The notes: generated from the sequence alone by a model not told the origin. A stretch of DNA of 64,000 nucleotides from JAWPMV01 sp038527215 (GCA_038527215.1 JBCBGC010000018.1:14137-78136); one strand, 5' to 3'; shown: positions 43,405-54,100, numbered from the stretch's first letter. Numbers and translations are program-made.

Positions 43405-44280
43405 ATGTCCACCTCCCACTATACCCTGCCAGACGGGCGAACCCTTGCCTATGAATCCTATGGCGATCCGCAGGGTTTTCCGGTGATAGGTTTGCATGGT
43501 TTACCAGGCTCGCGGGTATGGTCAGTGGAGGAGGATAAAGTAGCCCAAAAACTGGGGATTCTATTGCTTACCCCTGACCGACCGGGCTATGGGCAGTCTA
43601 CGCTCCGGTCCGGGAGCACTTTTTTAGCGGTTGCTGATGATATCGCAGCCTGGACCCAAGGCCTGGGCCTATCTGAGTTCTCGATTTTTGGAGTTTCTGG
43701 TGGAGGGGTTTTTGCGGCTGCTTTTGCCAGTAAGTATCCCCACCACCTTCATAAATTGGGCTTGGTTTCTACGGTTAACCAGTTTGTCAAAGGCCGTCCT
43801 CCTCAGGGAATGGCCTATGCCAACCGCCTTACCTTTAAGCTAGCGCGAAAGGCTCCATGGCTGCTCCGCATAATACTTGCTCAACAAGCCCGCCTCATCC
43901 GGAAAAATCCCCAGGCATTTCTCCAGGCATCCTTGCGCCCTCAGCCCCATCTTTGCCCTTCGGATCAGGCGGTAATGGCGCTGGAAGAAAATGCCCAAAT
44001 CATGTTGGCTCACCTACAGGCCGCTTACCGACAGGGGGTAAAAGCTGCCGTAGCGGAAGCTCGTTTATGCACCCGCCCCTGGGGTTTTGAGCCTCAGTGT
44101 ATTGAGGTGCCTACCGAAATGTGGCATGGCGAGGCTGATACGCTCTCGCCTGTAGGGCCGATCAAAGACCTGGCCGCAGCCATGCCGAAGGCAAAGTCCC
44201 ATTTTCTCCCTGAAAAAGGTCATTTTCTTACCGATGAGGAGGAGATCTGGGAGCAGATATTGGTTTCCCTCAAAAAGTAG
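43405..44280 (+). CDS. Alpha/beta hydrolase
   Basis: The 291-residue protein shows the oxyanion-hole segment GLHGLPGSRVW, the nucleophile elbow IFGVSGGG (Ser), an acid in WHGEADTLSP and the final His in FLPEKGHFL. It is a cytoplasmic esterase-type hydrolase with no lid-specific motif that would give the substrate. It follows the phosphoesterase gene by 14 bases. Confidence 0.85.
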   Translation: MSTSHYTLPDGRTLAYESYGDPQGFPVIGLHGLPGSRVWSVEEDKVAQKLGILLLTPDRPGYGQSTLRSGSTFLAVADDIAAWTQGLGLSEFSIFGVSGGGVFAAAFASKYPHHLHKLGLVSTVNQFVKGRPPQGMAYANRLTFKLARKAPWLLRIILAQQARLIRKNPQAFLQASLRPQPHLCPSDQAVMALEENAQIMLAHLQAAYRQGVKAAVAEARLCTRPWGFEPQCIEVPTEMWHGEADTLSPVGPIKDLAAAMPKAKSHFLPEKGHFLTDEEEIWEQILVSLKK

Positions 44281-44390
44281 AAAGCCTACCCGCATGAGTC
44301 TACGCATTGTGAAAGCCGCCAAGAATGGGCATATTAGGCTGGCAGGCTTCCCGTCAGGGAGGCCCACCTAAAGCCTACAATCCCGCGCTC

Positions 44391-45593
44391 ATGAAATCTT
44401 CAAAGCTTACGCAAATACTGACCTGGATATTGGGTGTCCTGATGCTGGTACTGTTGATGATTTGGATCAATCGCGAGACCCTTTCTACGGCTGTCGGAGG
44501 GAGCTATTTCGAAAAAATGGAAGCCGAGCATTTGCAAGAGGCGTTTCGGGGGATAGAAACCAGTGAGGGGCAGGCCGAGGGATTATTTCCCATTCAGGCG
44601 ACGGGCGTTTCTACCCAGCCCATCGTAGCGGCAGCCCGAGCTTTTCTGCAAAGCCTGGATGCTGACCAGCAAGCTGCGGTGTCTTTTCCGGTGGATGACG
44701 AAGAATGGCGCAGGTGGTGCAATGTGGACAATGGGATTTTTACGCGGCAGGGCGTAAGCCTGAAAGAAATGAATCCCGCCCAAAAGGAAGCCGCATTTGG
44801 GTTGCTATCTGCGTCGCTGAGTGCCAAAGGCCTCAGCCTGAGCAAGGACATCATGAAAACGGATCAGACGCTCCGGGAGTTCAATGACGATAACGAAATT
44901 TTTGACGAGGAACTCTACTTCTTCACCATCATGGGTGAACCCTCCGCTACCGAACCCTGGGGCTGGCAACTAGACGGTCACCATTTGATCATCAATTATT
45001 TTGTGCTGGGAGATCAGGTAGTAATGACCCCCACTTTTCTGGGGGCTGAACCCGTTATCGCTACCACTGGCAAATACGCGGGCAATACCCTCTTTCAGGA
45101 TGAGCAAAACCTGGGCCTGGCGTTTATGAAAGGCTTACCGGAGGACCTGCAACAAGCAGCGCTGCTTGATCCGGAGAAAACCCACAACCATAATAAAGCC
45201 GAGGCTTTCAAAGACAACCTCACCATTGACTATGAAGGCCTTTCGGTAGCCAAACTAGACTCCATCCAGCGGACCGAGCTGCTGCATCTGGTGGGCTTGT
45301 ACATCCATAATATGCGGGAAGACCATGCCCGGATCAAAATGGAAGAAGTTGAAGCCCATCTGGAAGATACCTGGTTTGTCTGGAAAGGGCAGCTGACAGA
45401 GGACGGCGTTTTTTACTACCGCATCCACAGCCCCGTCTTGCTGATCGAGTTTGATCACCAGCGGGCAGTTGGCGCTCCGGCAGACGACGACCTGCCCACC
45501 CGTAACCACATCCATACCGTAATCCGCACCCCTAACGGCAATGATTACGGGAAAGATTTGCTGCGCCAGCATTTAGAACGGCATCACCATTAA
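44391..45593 (+). CDS. DUF3500 protein with N-terminal membrane anchor
   Basis: The 400-residue protein starts at 44391 with a signal anchor (ILTWILGVLMLVLLMIWI). The body carries the DUF3500 pattern: VSFPVDDEEWRRWCNVDNG, GLLSASLSAKGLSLSKDIMKTDQTL, YFFTIMGEPSATEPWGWQLDGHHLIINYFVLGDQVVMTPTFLGAEP and a His-rich end (RNHIHTVIRTPNGNDYG ... ERHHH). Conserved His and Glu residues suggest a metal site, but the family's function is unknown. An earlier in-frame start at 44325 would add a leader with no anchor character. Confidence 0.85.
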   Translation: MKSSKLTQILTWILGVLMLVLLMIWINRETLSTAVGGSYFEKMEAEHLQEAFRGIETSEGQAEGLFPIQATGVSTQPIVAAARAFLQSLDADQQAAVSFPVDDEEWRRWCNVDNGIFTRQGVSLKEMNPAQKEAAFGLLSASLSAKGLSLSKDIMKTDQTLREFNDDNEIFDEELYFFTIMGEPSATEPWGWQLDGHHLIINYFVLGDQVVMTPTFLGAEPVIATTGKYAGNTLFQDEQNLGLAFMKGLPEDLQQAALLDPEKTHNHNKAEAFKDNLTIDYEGLSVAKLDSIQRTELLHLVGLYIHNMREDHARIKMEEVEAHLEDTWFVWKGQLTEDGVFYYRIHSPVLLIEFDHQRAVGAPADDDLPTRNHIHTVIRTPNGNDYGKDLLRQHLERHHH

Positions 45594-45603
45594 CACACCG
45601 CCT

Positions 45604-46533
45604 GTGGAAAAAAACGCATCGCTCATTCCTTATTATCTGGTGGATGTGTTCACCGATGTTCGCTTTGGCGGAAATCAGTTGGCCGTCTTTATAGACCTGG
45701 AAGACCGACTGACCACGGAGGATATGCAACAAATTACCCGGGAGTTCAATTTTTCGGAGGTGAGCTTTATCAAAGCCCAATTGAGCGAGGGAAGTTTTGC
45801 GGTCCGCATTTTTACCCCGGAATACGAAGTGCCCTTTGCAGGCCATCCGGTGCTGGGCACCGCTTTTGTCATCGCTCGTTTCCTCCTCCCTCAAGTTCCG
45901 GATCAGCTTACTTTGTCCGTCCCTATAGGAGAAATACCCATTGAGCTGGATAAGCCAGAAAGGCTAGCAGATTGTCGGTTTACCATGCAGCAGGCCCAAC
46001 CTGTTTTTGGGCCTTTCATACCGGTAGAACGCTTAGCAGAGGGACTGCGAATTCCTCCTTCGGCTTTTGTCCCCCAAACCACCATTCAGCAAATCAGTAC
46101 GGGCCTACCTTACCTGATCATTCCTTTGCGGGACCGGAAAACCCTGGAAAGCCTTAAGCTAAGGGCTGAGCTGATCCAGGATTTTTTGCTGGCGCATGGC
46201 ATGCATAAAACCAACAGCCTGGATGGACTGAATACTTCTTTTTTCTTTTTCACGACCGAAACGGAAGCCGCTGATAGTGATTATCAGGCACGTATGCTGT
46301 GTCTGGAAAATGGGCAGCTCATTGAAGACCCTGCCACGGGTAGCGCAAACGGCTGTTTTCTGGCCTACTTGCTCCAGCATCAAGCGCCCCTGATAAAGGC
46401 AGTAGTAGAACAAGGCTTTCAGATGGGGCGAAAATCTTTTTTATACCTTGATGGAGCGCGTAAAGGAGAGCATTTCCGATTAGGAGTGGGCGGGCAGGTG
46501 GCCTTACAGGCTAAAGGTTCCTGGTATCCCTGA
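45604..46533 (+). CDS. PhzF-family epimerase/isomerase
   Basis: The 309-residue protein starts at GTG and has the PhzF two-lobe pattern: YYLVDVFTDVRFGGNQLAVF, FNFSEVSFI (the conserved catalytic Glu), VPFAGHPVLGTAFVIARFL and EDPATGSANGCFLAYLL. PhzF proteins isomerise or decarboxylate small cyclic substrates. The name comes from phenazine synthesis, but no phenazine gene is nearby, so an unknown small-molecule isomerase is likelier. Confidence 0.9.
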   Translation: MEKNASLIPYYLVDVFTDVRFGGNQLAVFIDLEDRLTTEDMQQITREFNFSEVSFIKAQLSEGSFAVRIFTPEYEVPFAGHPVLGTAFVIARFLLPQVPDQLTLSVPIGEIPIELDKPERLADCRFTMQQAQPVFGPFIPVERLAEGLRIPPSAFVPQTTIQQISTGLPYLIIPLRDRKTLESLKLRAELIQDFLLAHGMHKTNSLDGLNTSFFFFTTETEAADSDYQARMLCLENGQLIEDPATGSANGCFLAYLLQHQAPLIKAVVEQGFQMGRKSFLYLDGARKGEHFRLGVGGQVALQAKGSWYP

Positions 46534-46576
46534 TTTGTCCGAAATCTCTTATCTTGAACATGAAGCGCCTTTAGCT

Positions 46577-47470
46577 ATGAACCGAAGAACTTTTCTGGAA
46601 AAAACAAGCCTGTTGAGTGCGGCTGCGTTGCTGCCTTTAGGGGCTTGCTCTGATGCTTACGCTTCTCCTTTCAAGCTCGGCTATCAGCTTTTTTCCGTCA
46701 ATGAGGATATGAATCGCGATCCCGTCGGGACCCTCACGGCTTTGCATAAGATGGGTTATCAGGATGTGGAGGTCTATGGCTTTGATCCGGAGAAAATCAC
46801 CTATTATGGCCTGCCCGCTGCAGATGTTAAGGCGGTATTGGATGAGCGCGCGATGACAGCCTCCAGCGGTCATTATGGATTTTCTGACTTCCTGCTGAAG
46901 CCGGAAGATGAGCTGAAGAGATATGTGGATGCCTGTATTGCGGGGGCAAAGATTCTCCAATCTCCCTTCATCACCTGGCCCTGGCTGGCTCCGGAATACC
47001 GAAATCCCGAGCATTTTCGGGTCATGGCAGAAAAACTCAACCTGATCGGCGAGCAGGTACAAGCGGCAGGCTTGCGACTGGCCTACCATAATCACGGCTA
47101 CGAATTTACGGATCATAACGGCACCTCTGGTTGGGAGATCATCCTGGCGGAAACCGACCCACAGCTGGTCAAGTTGCAGATGGATATGTATTGGGTGATG
47201 CATGAGGGCCTGGCTACGCCCAAAGCGCTGGTAGCGGATCAGCCCGGACGGTTTGTGATGTGGCACATCAAGGACATGGACAAAGTCAGTCGCGACTATA
47301 CCGAGCTGGGCAATGGCTCGATTGACTATGCGGAAGTTCTGCCTAATCCCCAGGAATCCGGCCTGGAATTTTTCTACATCGAACAAGGGGGCAATTTCAC
47401 CCATAGCCCCATGCAAAGTGCTGAAACCAGTGCGTCCTATTTTCAAACCCATTTACGCCATTTGATATAA
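46577..47470 (+). CDS. Exported xylose isomerase-like TIM-barrel protein
   Basis: The 297-residue protein begins MNRRTFLEKTSLLSAAALLPLGACSDA, a twin-arginine signal whose end also looks like a lipobox (LGAC). The TIM barrel shows GYQDVEVYGFDPEK, SSGHYGF, AYHNHGYEF, MDMYWVMHEG, WHIKDMD and FFYIEQGG, the metal-ligand pattern of sugar phosphate isomerase/epimerase-like enzymes. It is a diverged paralogue of the gene at 18760. A TATCTTGA box lies about 25 bases upstream. Substrate unknown. Confidence 0.85.
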   Translation: MNRRTFLEKTSLLSAAALLPLGACSDAYASPFKLGYQLFSVNEDMNRDPVGTLTALHKMGYQDVEVYGFDPEKITYYGLPAADVKAVLDERAMTASSGHYGFSDFLLKPEDELKRYVDACIAGAKILQSPFITWPWLAPEYRNPEHFRVMAEKLNLIGEQVQAAGLRLAYHNHGYEFTDHNGTSGWEIILAETDPQLVKLQMDMYWVMHEGLATPKALVADQPGRFVMWHIKDMDKVSRDYTELGNGSIDYAEVLPNPQESGLEFFYIEQGGNFTHSPMQSAETSASYFQTHLRHLI

Positions 47471-47495
47471 CCCACTTTCTCCAATCCCTACCTTC

Positions 47496-48077
47496 ATGAA
47501 ACTACTTCCCTACTTGTTAAGCCTGATCCTCTTCCTACCCGTCTCTGGGGTTTTCGGACAAAATGACTCCCTGAGTATGGAGGATCGAAACAAAGCCGTG
47601 GCCAATAAATTTTACCAGGACCTCTGGTTTACAAATAATACAGACCGCTATGCCGAAACGGTCGCCGAGACCTATATCGTCCACGATACCGGGGATCGGA
47701 AAAATGTACAGGAACCGGCCCTGGAACAAAAAGGCATAGCCGATTTTTTCTGGGAAAACGGCACCATGAAATGTGAAATGGATTATCAGGTGGCCGAAGG
47801 AGACCTGGTGGCTACCCGCTGGACCCTGGATTTTGAGCCTTCCACTTTTTTTGGGCGCTTTTTTATTGGCACCGGCAAAATTCCCATCATCAATGTATTT
47901 CGGATCAAGGATGGCAAAATCGTGGAATTCTGGAACCATCGACATGACATTGATACCCCACAGACCATGCGCTTTACTTTTCAGGGCCTCATGATCGGTT
48001 TGCTGATTGCCTTGATTCCCCTCATCTGGGCCTTACGGTTGCGGAGAAAAGTGAAAAAATTAACGCCTGACACATGA
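47496..48077 (+). CDS. SnoaL/NTF2-like protein with C-terminal transmembrane helix
   Basis: The 193-residue protein has a signal peptide (MKLLPYLLSLILFLPVSGVFGQ). The SnoaL-type fold is visible as NKAVANKFYQDLWFTNNTDRYAETVAETYIVHDTG, EGDLVATRWTLDF and FRIKDGKIVEFWNHRHDI. An added C-terminal helix (GLMIGLLIALIPLIWALRL) would anchor it. Its stop overlaps the ATG of the next gene (ATGA), so the two are translationally coupled. Confidence 0.8.
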   Translation: MKLLPYLLSLILFLPVSGVFGQNDSLSMEDRNKAVANKFYQDLWFTNNTDRYAETVAETYIVHDTGDRKNVQEPALEQKGIADFFWENGTMKCEMDYQVAEGDLVATRWTLDFEPSTFFGRFFIGTGKIPIINVFRIKDGKIVEFWNHRHDIDTPQTMRFTFQGLMIGLLIALIPLIWALRLRRKVKKLTPDT

Positions 48078-48610
48078 AAAAGGTCGTCTATTATGTTGCG
48101 ATCTCCGTAGACGGCTTTATCGCTGGTCCAGGAGAAGATATTAGTGGTTTTGTGCCGGGAGGAGATGGGGTAAAGCAATACCAGGAAGACCTGGCCAGCT
48201 TTGACACGGTCATCATGGGCCGAAAAACCTATGAATTCGGCTACCAGTATGGCCTGCAACCCGGTAAGCGGGCCTACCCGCACATGGAACACTACATTTT
48301 TTCAGAAAGCCTGACCTTTGATAATCCAGACTCTGAGGTCCATGTGGTGCCGCGCGACCTTGACAGGGTCCATGAACTCAAGGCCGGGGAAGGCACGGAT
48401 ATTTACCTCTGCGGCGGTGGCATCTTTGCCGGATGGCTGCTGAGGCATGAACTGATTGATGTGGTAAAACTCAAGCTCAATCCCTTCATCCAGGGAAGCG
48501 GCATCCCCCTTTTTGCAGGGGTTGAAAAAGCCTACCAACTGCAGCTTCGGGATAGGCAGCTTTATGAGCATGGCCTGCAAATCATGACCTATGGGGTGAA
48601 GTATGCGTGA
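48074..48610 (+). CDS. Dihydrofolate reductase-like (RibD C-terminal) protein
   Basis: The 178-residue protein matches the RibD_C/DHFR fold: VVYYVAISVDGFIAGPGEDISGF, DTVIMGRKTYEFGYQYG and IYLCGGGIFAGWLLRHELIDVVKLKLNPFIQGSGIPLF. It binds NADPH and reduces an unknown substrate; it lacks features of the essential FolA. It overlaps the SnoaL-like gene by 4 bases. A paralogue lies at 60153. Confidence 0.85.
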   Translation: MKKVVYYVAISVDGFIAGPGEDISGFVPGGDGVKQYQEDLASFDTVIMGRKTYEFGYQYGLQPGKRAYPHMEHYIFSESLTFDNPDSEVHVVPRDLDRVHELKAGEGTDIYLCGGGIFAGWLLRHELIDVVKLKLNPFIQGSGIPLFAGVEKAYQLQLRDRQLYEHGLQIMTYGVKYA

Positions 48611-48682
48611 AAAAGTTGCCAACCCAAGCGGGGGTAGTACTGCCTTTCCCGGTTCTAGAGAAAAATGTATCAACAATCTTTT

Positions 48683-49408
48683 ATGAATCGTCTCTTTTTA
48701 TTTTTCCTAATTCCTGTTTTTTTCCTGCCCACTGCCTGCAAGCAGGATGTATGTGAGCCCCTGGCTGCCACCGCAGAAACCTTATTTATCCTGCCCCTCG
48801 GGGATTCCCGGGTGGAAGGATACCGGCCTGCTCACGAAAGCTATCGCTATAGTCTTTGGAAACTCCTGATTGAAAATGAATGGGACGTAGACTTCATTGG
48901 TTCCCGAAAAGATAACGCCATGTACGAAGCGGTCAACCTGCTATGCTTTGACAACGAGCACGAAGGAACGGGTGGAGCCATGACCACTGACATATTGGCC
49001 ACCCTGGCCGCGATTAATCTGGATCGAACGCCCGACATAGCCTTGCTGGGGATAGGTGGGAATGACCTCCTGGATGGTGAACTCCCGCCCATCGAAGTGG
49101 TAGACAATTTGCGGGAGATTATAGATGCCCTGCAAACGATCAATCCGGAGATTACCATTTTGCTAGAAGAAATTGCCCCCGGTCGCTCGGATATCATGAC
49201 CGCAGAATTTACCAGCACCTTTAACCAGTTCAACCAAATGGTAGGCATGCTGGAGGATCTCAATGGATCCAGCAAAGTGGTGGTCATCGATATGGCTGAA
49301 GACTGGAAAGATACCTACATGGCCGATAATGTCCACTACAATTTGGGGGGCGCAGAGGTGGTGGCCCAACGCTATTTTCAGGCTATGCAGACCCATGTGG
49401 TGCGATAG
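48683..49408 (+). CDS. SGNH-hydrolase lipoprotein
   Basis: The 241-residue protein has a lipobox (FLPTACKQ). The SGNH blocks are LPLGDSRVEG (Ser nucleophile), IALLGIGGNDLLDGE (Asn oxyanion) and MADNVHYNLGG (Asp and His). It is a GDSL-type esterase, perhaps deacetylating surface polysaccharide, anchored in a membrane. The start at 48683 gives the standard lipoprotein signal; one codon block upstream (48665) is also in frame. Confidence 0.85.
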   Translation: MNRLFLFFLIPVFFLPTACKQDVCEPLAATAETLFILPLGDSRVEGYRPAHESYRYSLWKLLIENEWDVDFIGSRKDNAMYEAVNLLCFDNEHEGTGGAMTTDILATLAAINLDRTPDIALLGIGGNDLLDGELPPIEVVDNLREIIDALQTINPEITILLEEIAPGRSDIMTAEFTSTFNQFNQMVGMLEDLNGSSKVVVIDMAEDWKDTYMADNVHYNLGGAEVVAQRYFQAMQTHVVR

Positions 49409-49424
49409 GGAATGAGCGCAGGGA

Positions 49425-49439
49425 AGCCTAACTTAGGCT
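49425..49439. promoter_or_regulatory. Perfect 15-base palindrome before the PLP decarboxylase
   Basis: AGCCTAA, a central C and TTAGGCT form a perfect dyad 37 bases upstream of the decarboxylase start, with no T-run after it. This fits an operator better than a terminator. Confidence 0.35.
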
Positions 49440-49475
49440 GCTGAAGCGGCAGACAAAAGCAGCTTCCTGGAACAC

Positions 49476-50894
49476 ATGCATGACACCTTATCTTCAGATT
49501 TGGCACAGCTTCCTGCCTTGTTGGAAGCTGCCAGACAGCAATGCCTGGACTACCTCTCTAGCCTACCCGAGCGATCTCCTTCCACTACCTATGCCCCGGA
49601 AGCTGATCTCCCCTTACCTGGGCAGGGAATAGGGGCGCAACAAGCCCTCAAAGAGTTTGTCAACACCTATGAAGCCCTCATGGTAGCTTCCGCCGGTCCC
49701 CGCTATTGGGGCTATGTGACTGGTGGCACGACGCCCGCGGCCATCGTGGGAGATTGGCTGGCCACGGTCTACGATCAGAATGCCCAGTCGGTCAAAGGGC
49801 AAGGCGATATTTCTGCCCGGCTGGAAGTAGCGACCATGGACCTGATCCTGGACTTGTTTGGACTGTCCAAAGAGGACTTCTGGGGTGGCTTTGTCACCGG
49901 GGCCACCCTGTCTAATTTTACTTGCCTGGGCGTCGCCCGTCAATGGGTAGGCCAGCAGCAGGGACGAGACATTGCCCGGGATGGAGTAAGGGAGCGCATG
50001 GCCGTGCTTTCGGCTACGCCCCATTCCTCCGCCGTCAAAGCCTTGTCCATGCTAGGCCTGGGCAGTGCGCATATCCTCCCCATCAATACCTTGCCGGGAC
50101 ATCGGGAGGCGATGGACGTCAACGATTTGGAAAGGCAACTGTCGGCCTTGGAAGGGCAGCCTGCCATCCTCATCACCAGTGGAGGCACCGTCAATACCGT
50201 AGATTTTGACGATTTTAAAGCCATTGCTGCTTTACGAGAAAAATATGCCTTCTGGTGGCATGTGGACGCGGCTTTTGGAGGCTTTGCGGCCTGTTCTCCT
50301 AAGCATCAGCATTTCCTAACTGGATGGGAGCAGGCGGATAGCCTTACGGTGGATTGTCATAAATGGATGAATGTGCCCTACGAAAGTGCGGTTTTTGTTA
50401 TCCGCAAAGCTCACCGCCTCCTGCAAATCGCTACCTTCCAGAATTCAAACGCTCCTTACCTGGGCGATCCTTTTGAGCGCTTCAACTACCTTAACCTTTT
50501 GCCCGAAAACTCCCGCCGCTTAAAAGCCCTGCCCGTCTGGTTCAGCCTGATGGCTTACGGACGGGAAGGGTACCAATCCATCGTGGAGAACTGTGTGGAG
50601 CTGGCCCAATTGCTCGGCGCAAAAATCGAGGCCCATCCCGCCTTTCGCTTACTCGCGCCCGTCCGCCTCAACAATGTGTGCTTCACCCTGACAGAAGCAA
50701 CAGACGAAGCCGTTTCCGACTTTTTGTTCCGACTCAACCAGACAGGCACCGTGTTTATGACGCCCTCCCGTTTTGGGGGTGGGGCTGCCATCCGTTGCTC
50801 CTTGGTCAACTGGCGCACCAGCCGGGAAGATGTGGAGCGGGTACTTGCGGAGATGAGCAGGCTCGCAAAGCAGGGAATTGACCTTCAGGAATAA
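49476..50894 (+). CDS. PLP-dependent decarboxylase (aromatic/glutamate decarboxylase family)
   Basis: The 472-residue protein is a group II decarboxylase: YWGYVTGGTTPAAIVGDWLAT, GGFVTGATLSNFTCLGVARQW, WWHVDAAFGGFAA (Asp264 binds the pyridine N) and VDCHKWMNVPYESAVFV (Lys296 forms the Schiff base). Family members decarboxylate aromatic amino acids, glutamate or cysteine-sulfinate. Substrate-pocket residues cannot be assigned by eye. It is preceded by a perfect 15-base palindrome and followed by a terminator. Confidence 0.9.
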   Translation: MHDTLSSDLAQLPALLEAARQQCLDYLSSLPERSPSTTYAPEADLPLPGQGIGAQQALKEFVNTYEALMVASAGPRYWGYVTGGTTPAAIVGDWLATVYDQNAQSVKGQGDISARLEVATMDLILDLFGLSKEDFWGGFVTGATLSNFTCLGVARQWVGQQQGRDIARDGVRERMAVLSATPHSSAVKALSMLGLGSAHILPINTLPGHREAMDVNDLERQLSALEGQPAILITSGGTVNTVDFDDFKAIAALREKYAFWWHVDAAFGGFAACSPKHQHFLTGWEQADSLTVDCHKWMNVPYESAVFVIRKAHRLLQIATFQNSNAPYLGDPFERFNYLNLLPENSRRLKALPVWFSLMAYGREGYQSIVENCVELAQLLGAKIEAHPAFRLLAPVRLNNVCFTLTEATDEAVSDFLFRLNQTGTVFMTPSRFGGGAAIRCSLVNWRTSREDVERVLAEMSRLAKQGIDLQE

Positions 50895-51071
50895 TCAAGG
50901 CTATGTTCTTTAGCGAAAAGTAATGTTTTGGCCGAAAAAGCATTTTTTGTCTAATGCCTTTAATCTGAGCCGGGTTTTCTATGATCAAAGGCGCAAAGAT
51001 TGACTTTTTGTGACTGGCCCCCTCAGCCCTTTTATCCTTTTTCTCCCCTCCCTTCTCCCTACTTTTATACA

Positions 51072-51104
51072 GCTGACCTTATTGGGGTAGGTCAGCCTTT
51101 TTTT
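51072..51104 (+). terminator. Rho-independent terminator
   Basis: GCTGACC (51072-51078) pairs with GGTCAGC (51090-51096), followed by C and seven T. It ends the decarboxylase transcript. The rest of the 290-base gap (50895-51184) holds no evident gene. Confidence 0.85.
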
Positions 51105-51184
51105 CCGGCAATCATAAACTTTCACCATGGCCTGATATCAGAGCTGCCTGATGTCAGCAGTTTTTCCGTGTCCCAAGTTTGAAC

Positions 51185-54100
51185 ATGGCCGAAAAAACCA
51201 TGACACATCCCAACAAGTTCTCAGGTTTGCTTTTCCTCCTCCTTTGCTCGCTCACCCATCTAGTGGCCCAAAGTCCCGAAGGCGAATTACGTCGCTGGCA
51301 CCGCGTCAGCCTCACCTTCGAAGGACCCACCACCAACGAAACCGCCACCCCTAATCCTTTTACCGATTACAGCCTGGAAGTCAGTTTTACCCATAGTGGA
51401 ACCAATGCTACTTACACCGTCCCTGGTTACTATGCAGCCTGCGGCGATGCTGCAGAAAATAGCTGTGATAGCGGCGACAAATGGCGGGTGCATTTTAGTC
51501 CCGATCGTACGGGAACCTGGACCTGGCAGGCCTCTTTCAAGCAAGGCAATGACATTGCCGTGAATGGGGGAGGTGGCAGTGCCGGCTATTTTGACGGGGC
51601 TTCCGGCAATTTTAGCATACAGGAATCCAACAAAAATGGCCGGGACCATCGCGCGCCTCAAAAAGGCCGCCTGAAATATGTCGGGACCCATTACCTGCGC
51701 TTTGTCGGGACGGATCCGGTGGAGCCGAATGGAGACTGGTTTATCAAAGCTGGGGCCGATGCTCCGGAGAATATGCTTTCGTATGATGACTTTGATGGCG
51801 TGCCAGACCCGCAGAAAACCTGGGCGCCTCACCAGCAGGACTATCATGCTGCCGATGCGCAAGCCTATACCTGGCAAGGCGGCAAGGGCTCCGAAATGCT
51901 GGGGGCCATTCGCTATCTGGGAGAGATCAAGCAGGTCAACGCTTTTTCTTTTCTCACCTTCAGCCTGGACGGAGACGATAAAACCATTAGCCCGCACCTT
52001 ACGTCCAGCGGCAATGGCAAGGGCTGGAATCAGGTGCATCACGATCGCTTTGATGTATCTCGTCTGGCTCAGTGGGAGAAGATTTTTTCTTATGCGGACA
52101 AAAAAGGCATGTTCCTGCACTTCAAAACCCAGGAAACGGAGAATGACCAGAAAATGGACGGAGGCGGGGTAGGCCGGGAGCGCAAACTCTATTACCGCGA
52201 ACTCATCGCTCGTTTTGGTCACCACCTGGCCTTGAATTGGAACATGGGGGAAGAAAATACCCAAACCGAGGCCCAACGCAAGGCCATGGCGCAGTACTTC
52301 GCCGATACCGATCCCTACCAGCATTTGGTGGTGTTGCATACCTACCCTAATCAACAAGATCAAGTCTATAATCCCCTCCTCGGCAACAGTTCTGCCTACA
52401 CCGGCATTTCTGTCCAAACCAATATCGGCAAGGTACATGCGGATGTAGTACGCTGGGTAGAAAAGTCCGCCACTGCCGGAAAAGCCTGGGTAGTCGCCAA
52501 TGACGAACAAGGCAACGCCAACGTAGGGGTAGATGCAGACCCGGAAGACCGGGAGAAGGTCCGGGAAGAGGTGATCTGGGGAACCTTGCTGGGCGGCGGC
52601 GCGGGCTTTGAATACTACTATGGTTACGGGACGGGTTGTACGGATTTGACCTGTCAGGATCACCGCTCCCGGGATGAGAAATATACGGATGCAGCCTACG
52701 CGCTGGATTTTTTCGAAACCTACTTCATGTCTTACCTTCCGGAGGTGGTCAACGCCGATAATGAAATTTCAGACAATGATGCCTATGTGTTGCGGACTAC
52801 GGACAAAAAGGCCTACGCCCTCTATCTTCCCGAAGGAGGCTCTCCTACGCTGAGCGGTTTGCCATCGGGGACCCACAGCCTCCGTTGGTTCAATCCCCGC
52901 AACGGACAAATGGGCAGTGCCGCTGCTTTTTCCGGGGGTCAATTAACTGCTCCGGATAACCAGGATTGGGTCGCACTACTAGAGACCAGCGGCGGAACGC
53001 CGCCTCCTCCGCCCCCTCCTACACCGGATTATATTCAGGAAGAAATCGGGGGAGTGCTGGCCATTGAAGCGGAACATTTTGTAGGACAAAGTGAGACCGG
53101 AACCCGGCAGTGGTACCTGACTACCACCTCCTCTGATCCTGGCATTACCCCTGATCCAGACCCCAACCATGCTTCCGGAGCTAGTGAAAGCGGCTATTTG
53201 GAAATTTTGCCCGACACCCGGGTTACCCATAGCGACCAGCTCATCAACGGCACCAACTTCACCAATACGCCAGGCCTGATCGCTATCCTGGAGTACCAGG
53301 TTTATATCCATAACCCGGGACGCTATTATGTTTGGGTGAGGGCTTATTCCACTGGCACCGAAGACAATGGCGTCCACGTAGGCCTGGATGGAAACTGGCC
53401 GGCTTCCGGCGAGCGCATGCAGTGGTGCAATGGCAAAAACAACTGGACTTGGGAAAGCAAGCAGCGCACCACGGCTAACCATTGCGGAGAACCGGAGCAG
53501 ATTTATCTGGATATCAATACGCCGGGGCTACATACCATTCATTTTTCCATGCGGGAAGATGGATTCGAAATGGACAAAATGGTCCTAAGTCAGGCCTATA
53601 CTGCACCCAATGGCACCGGACCCGCGGAAGTCTTATATGATCCCACCCCCTTTCCCGTGGAGTGGTTGAGTTTTACCGCGGAGGCAGCTGGGCCTCATCA
53701 GGTTGACCTCCATTGGACGACTGCTACGGAGCAGAACAATGTGGGGTTTGAAATCGAACGTAGTGAGGATGAAATAACCTTTGAAAAAATTGGGGAAGTG
53801 CCCGGGCTAGGCAATAGTTCAGTGCCCCAAACCTACCAGTTTCAGGATGAGGATCCCTCCGCCAACGTATTGTACTATCGGCTCAAACAAATGGATATTG
53901 ACGGGGTAGGACACTATTCCGAAGTCCGGGAGGTCCATTTGGCCGAGACGTTTTCTGCCAGCCTGACCCTATACCCTAATCCCGTCAAGCGAGAACTTAC
54001 GGTCAGCATTGAAGCTCAGCCTGATCAAGTATACGGCTTGTACATCCTGGATATGCAGGGCCGGACGGTTTATCAGGGGATTTATGCCACGGGAGATGCT

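Noticed and set aside
45604..46533. Phenazine biosynthesis
   Set aside because: Only a PhzF-fold protein is present. No other phenazine gene is nearby, and the family has many unrelated members.
48074..48610. Essential folate dihydrofolate reductase
   Set aside because: The sequence belongs to the RibD C-terminal-like group, with a paralogue at 60153. It lacks the folate-binding signature of FolA and has no thymidylate synthase neighbour.
51287..52663. Long reverse-strand frame opposite the DUF5060 gene
   Set aside because: It is the antisense shadow of a strongly supported forward gene and has no recognisable domain.
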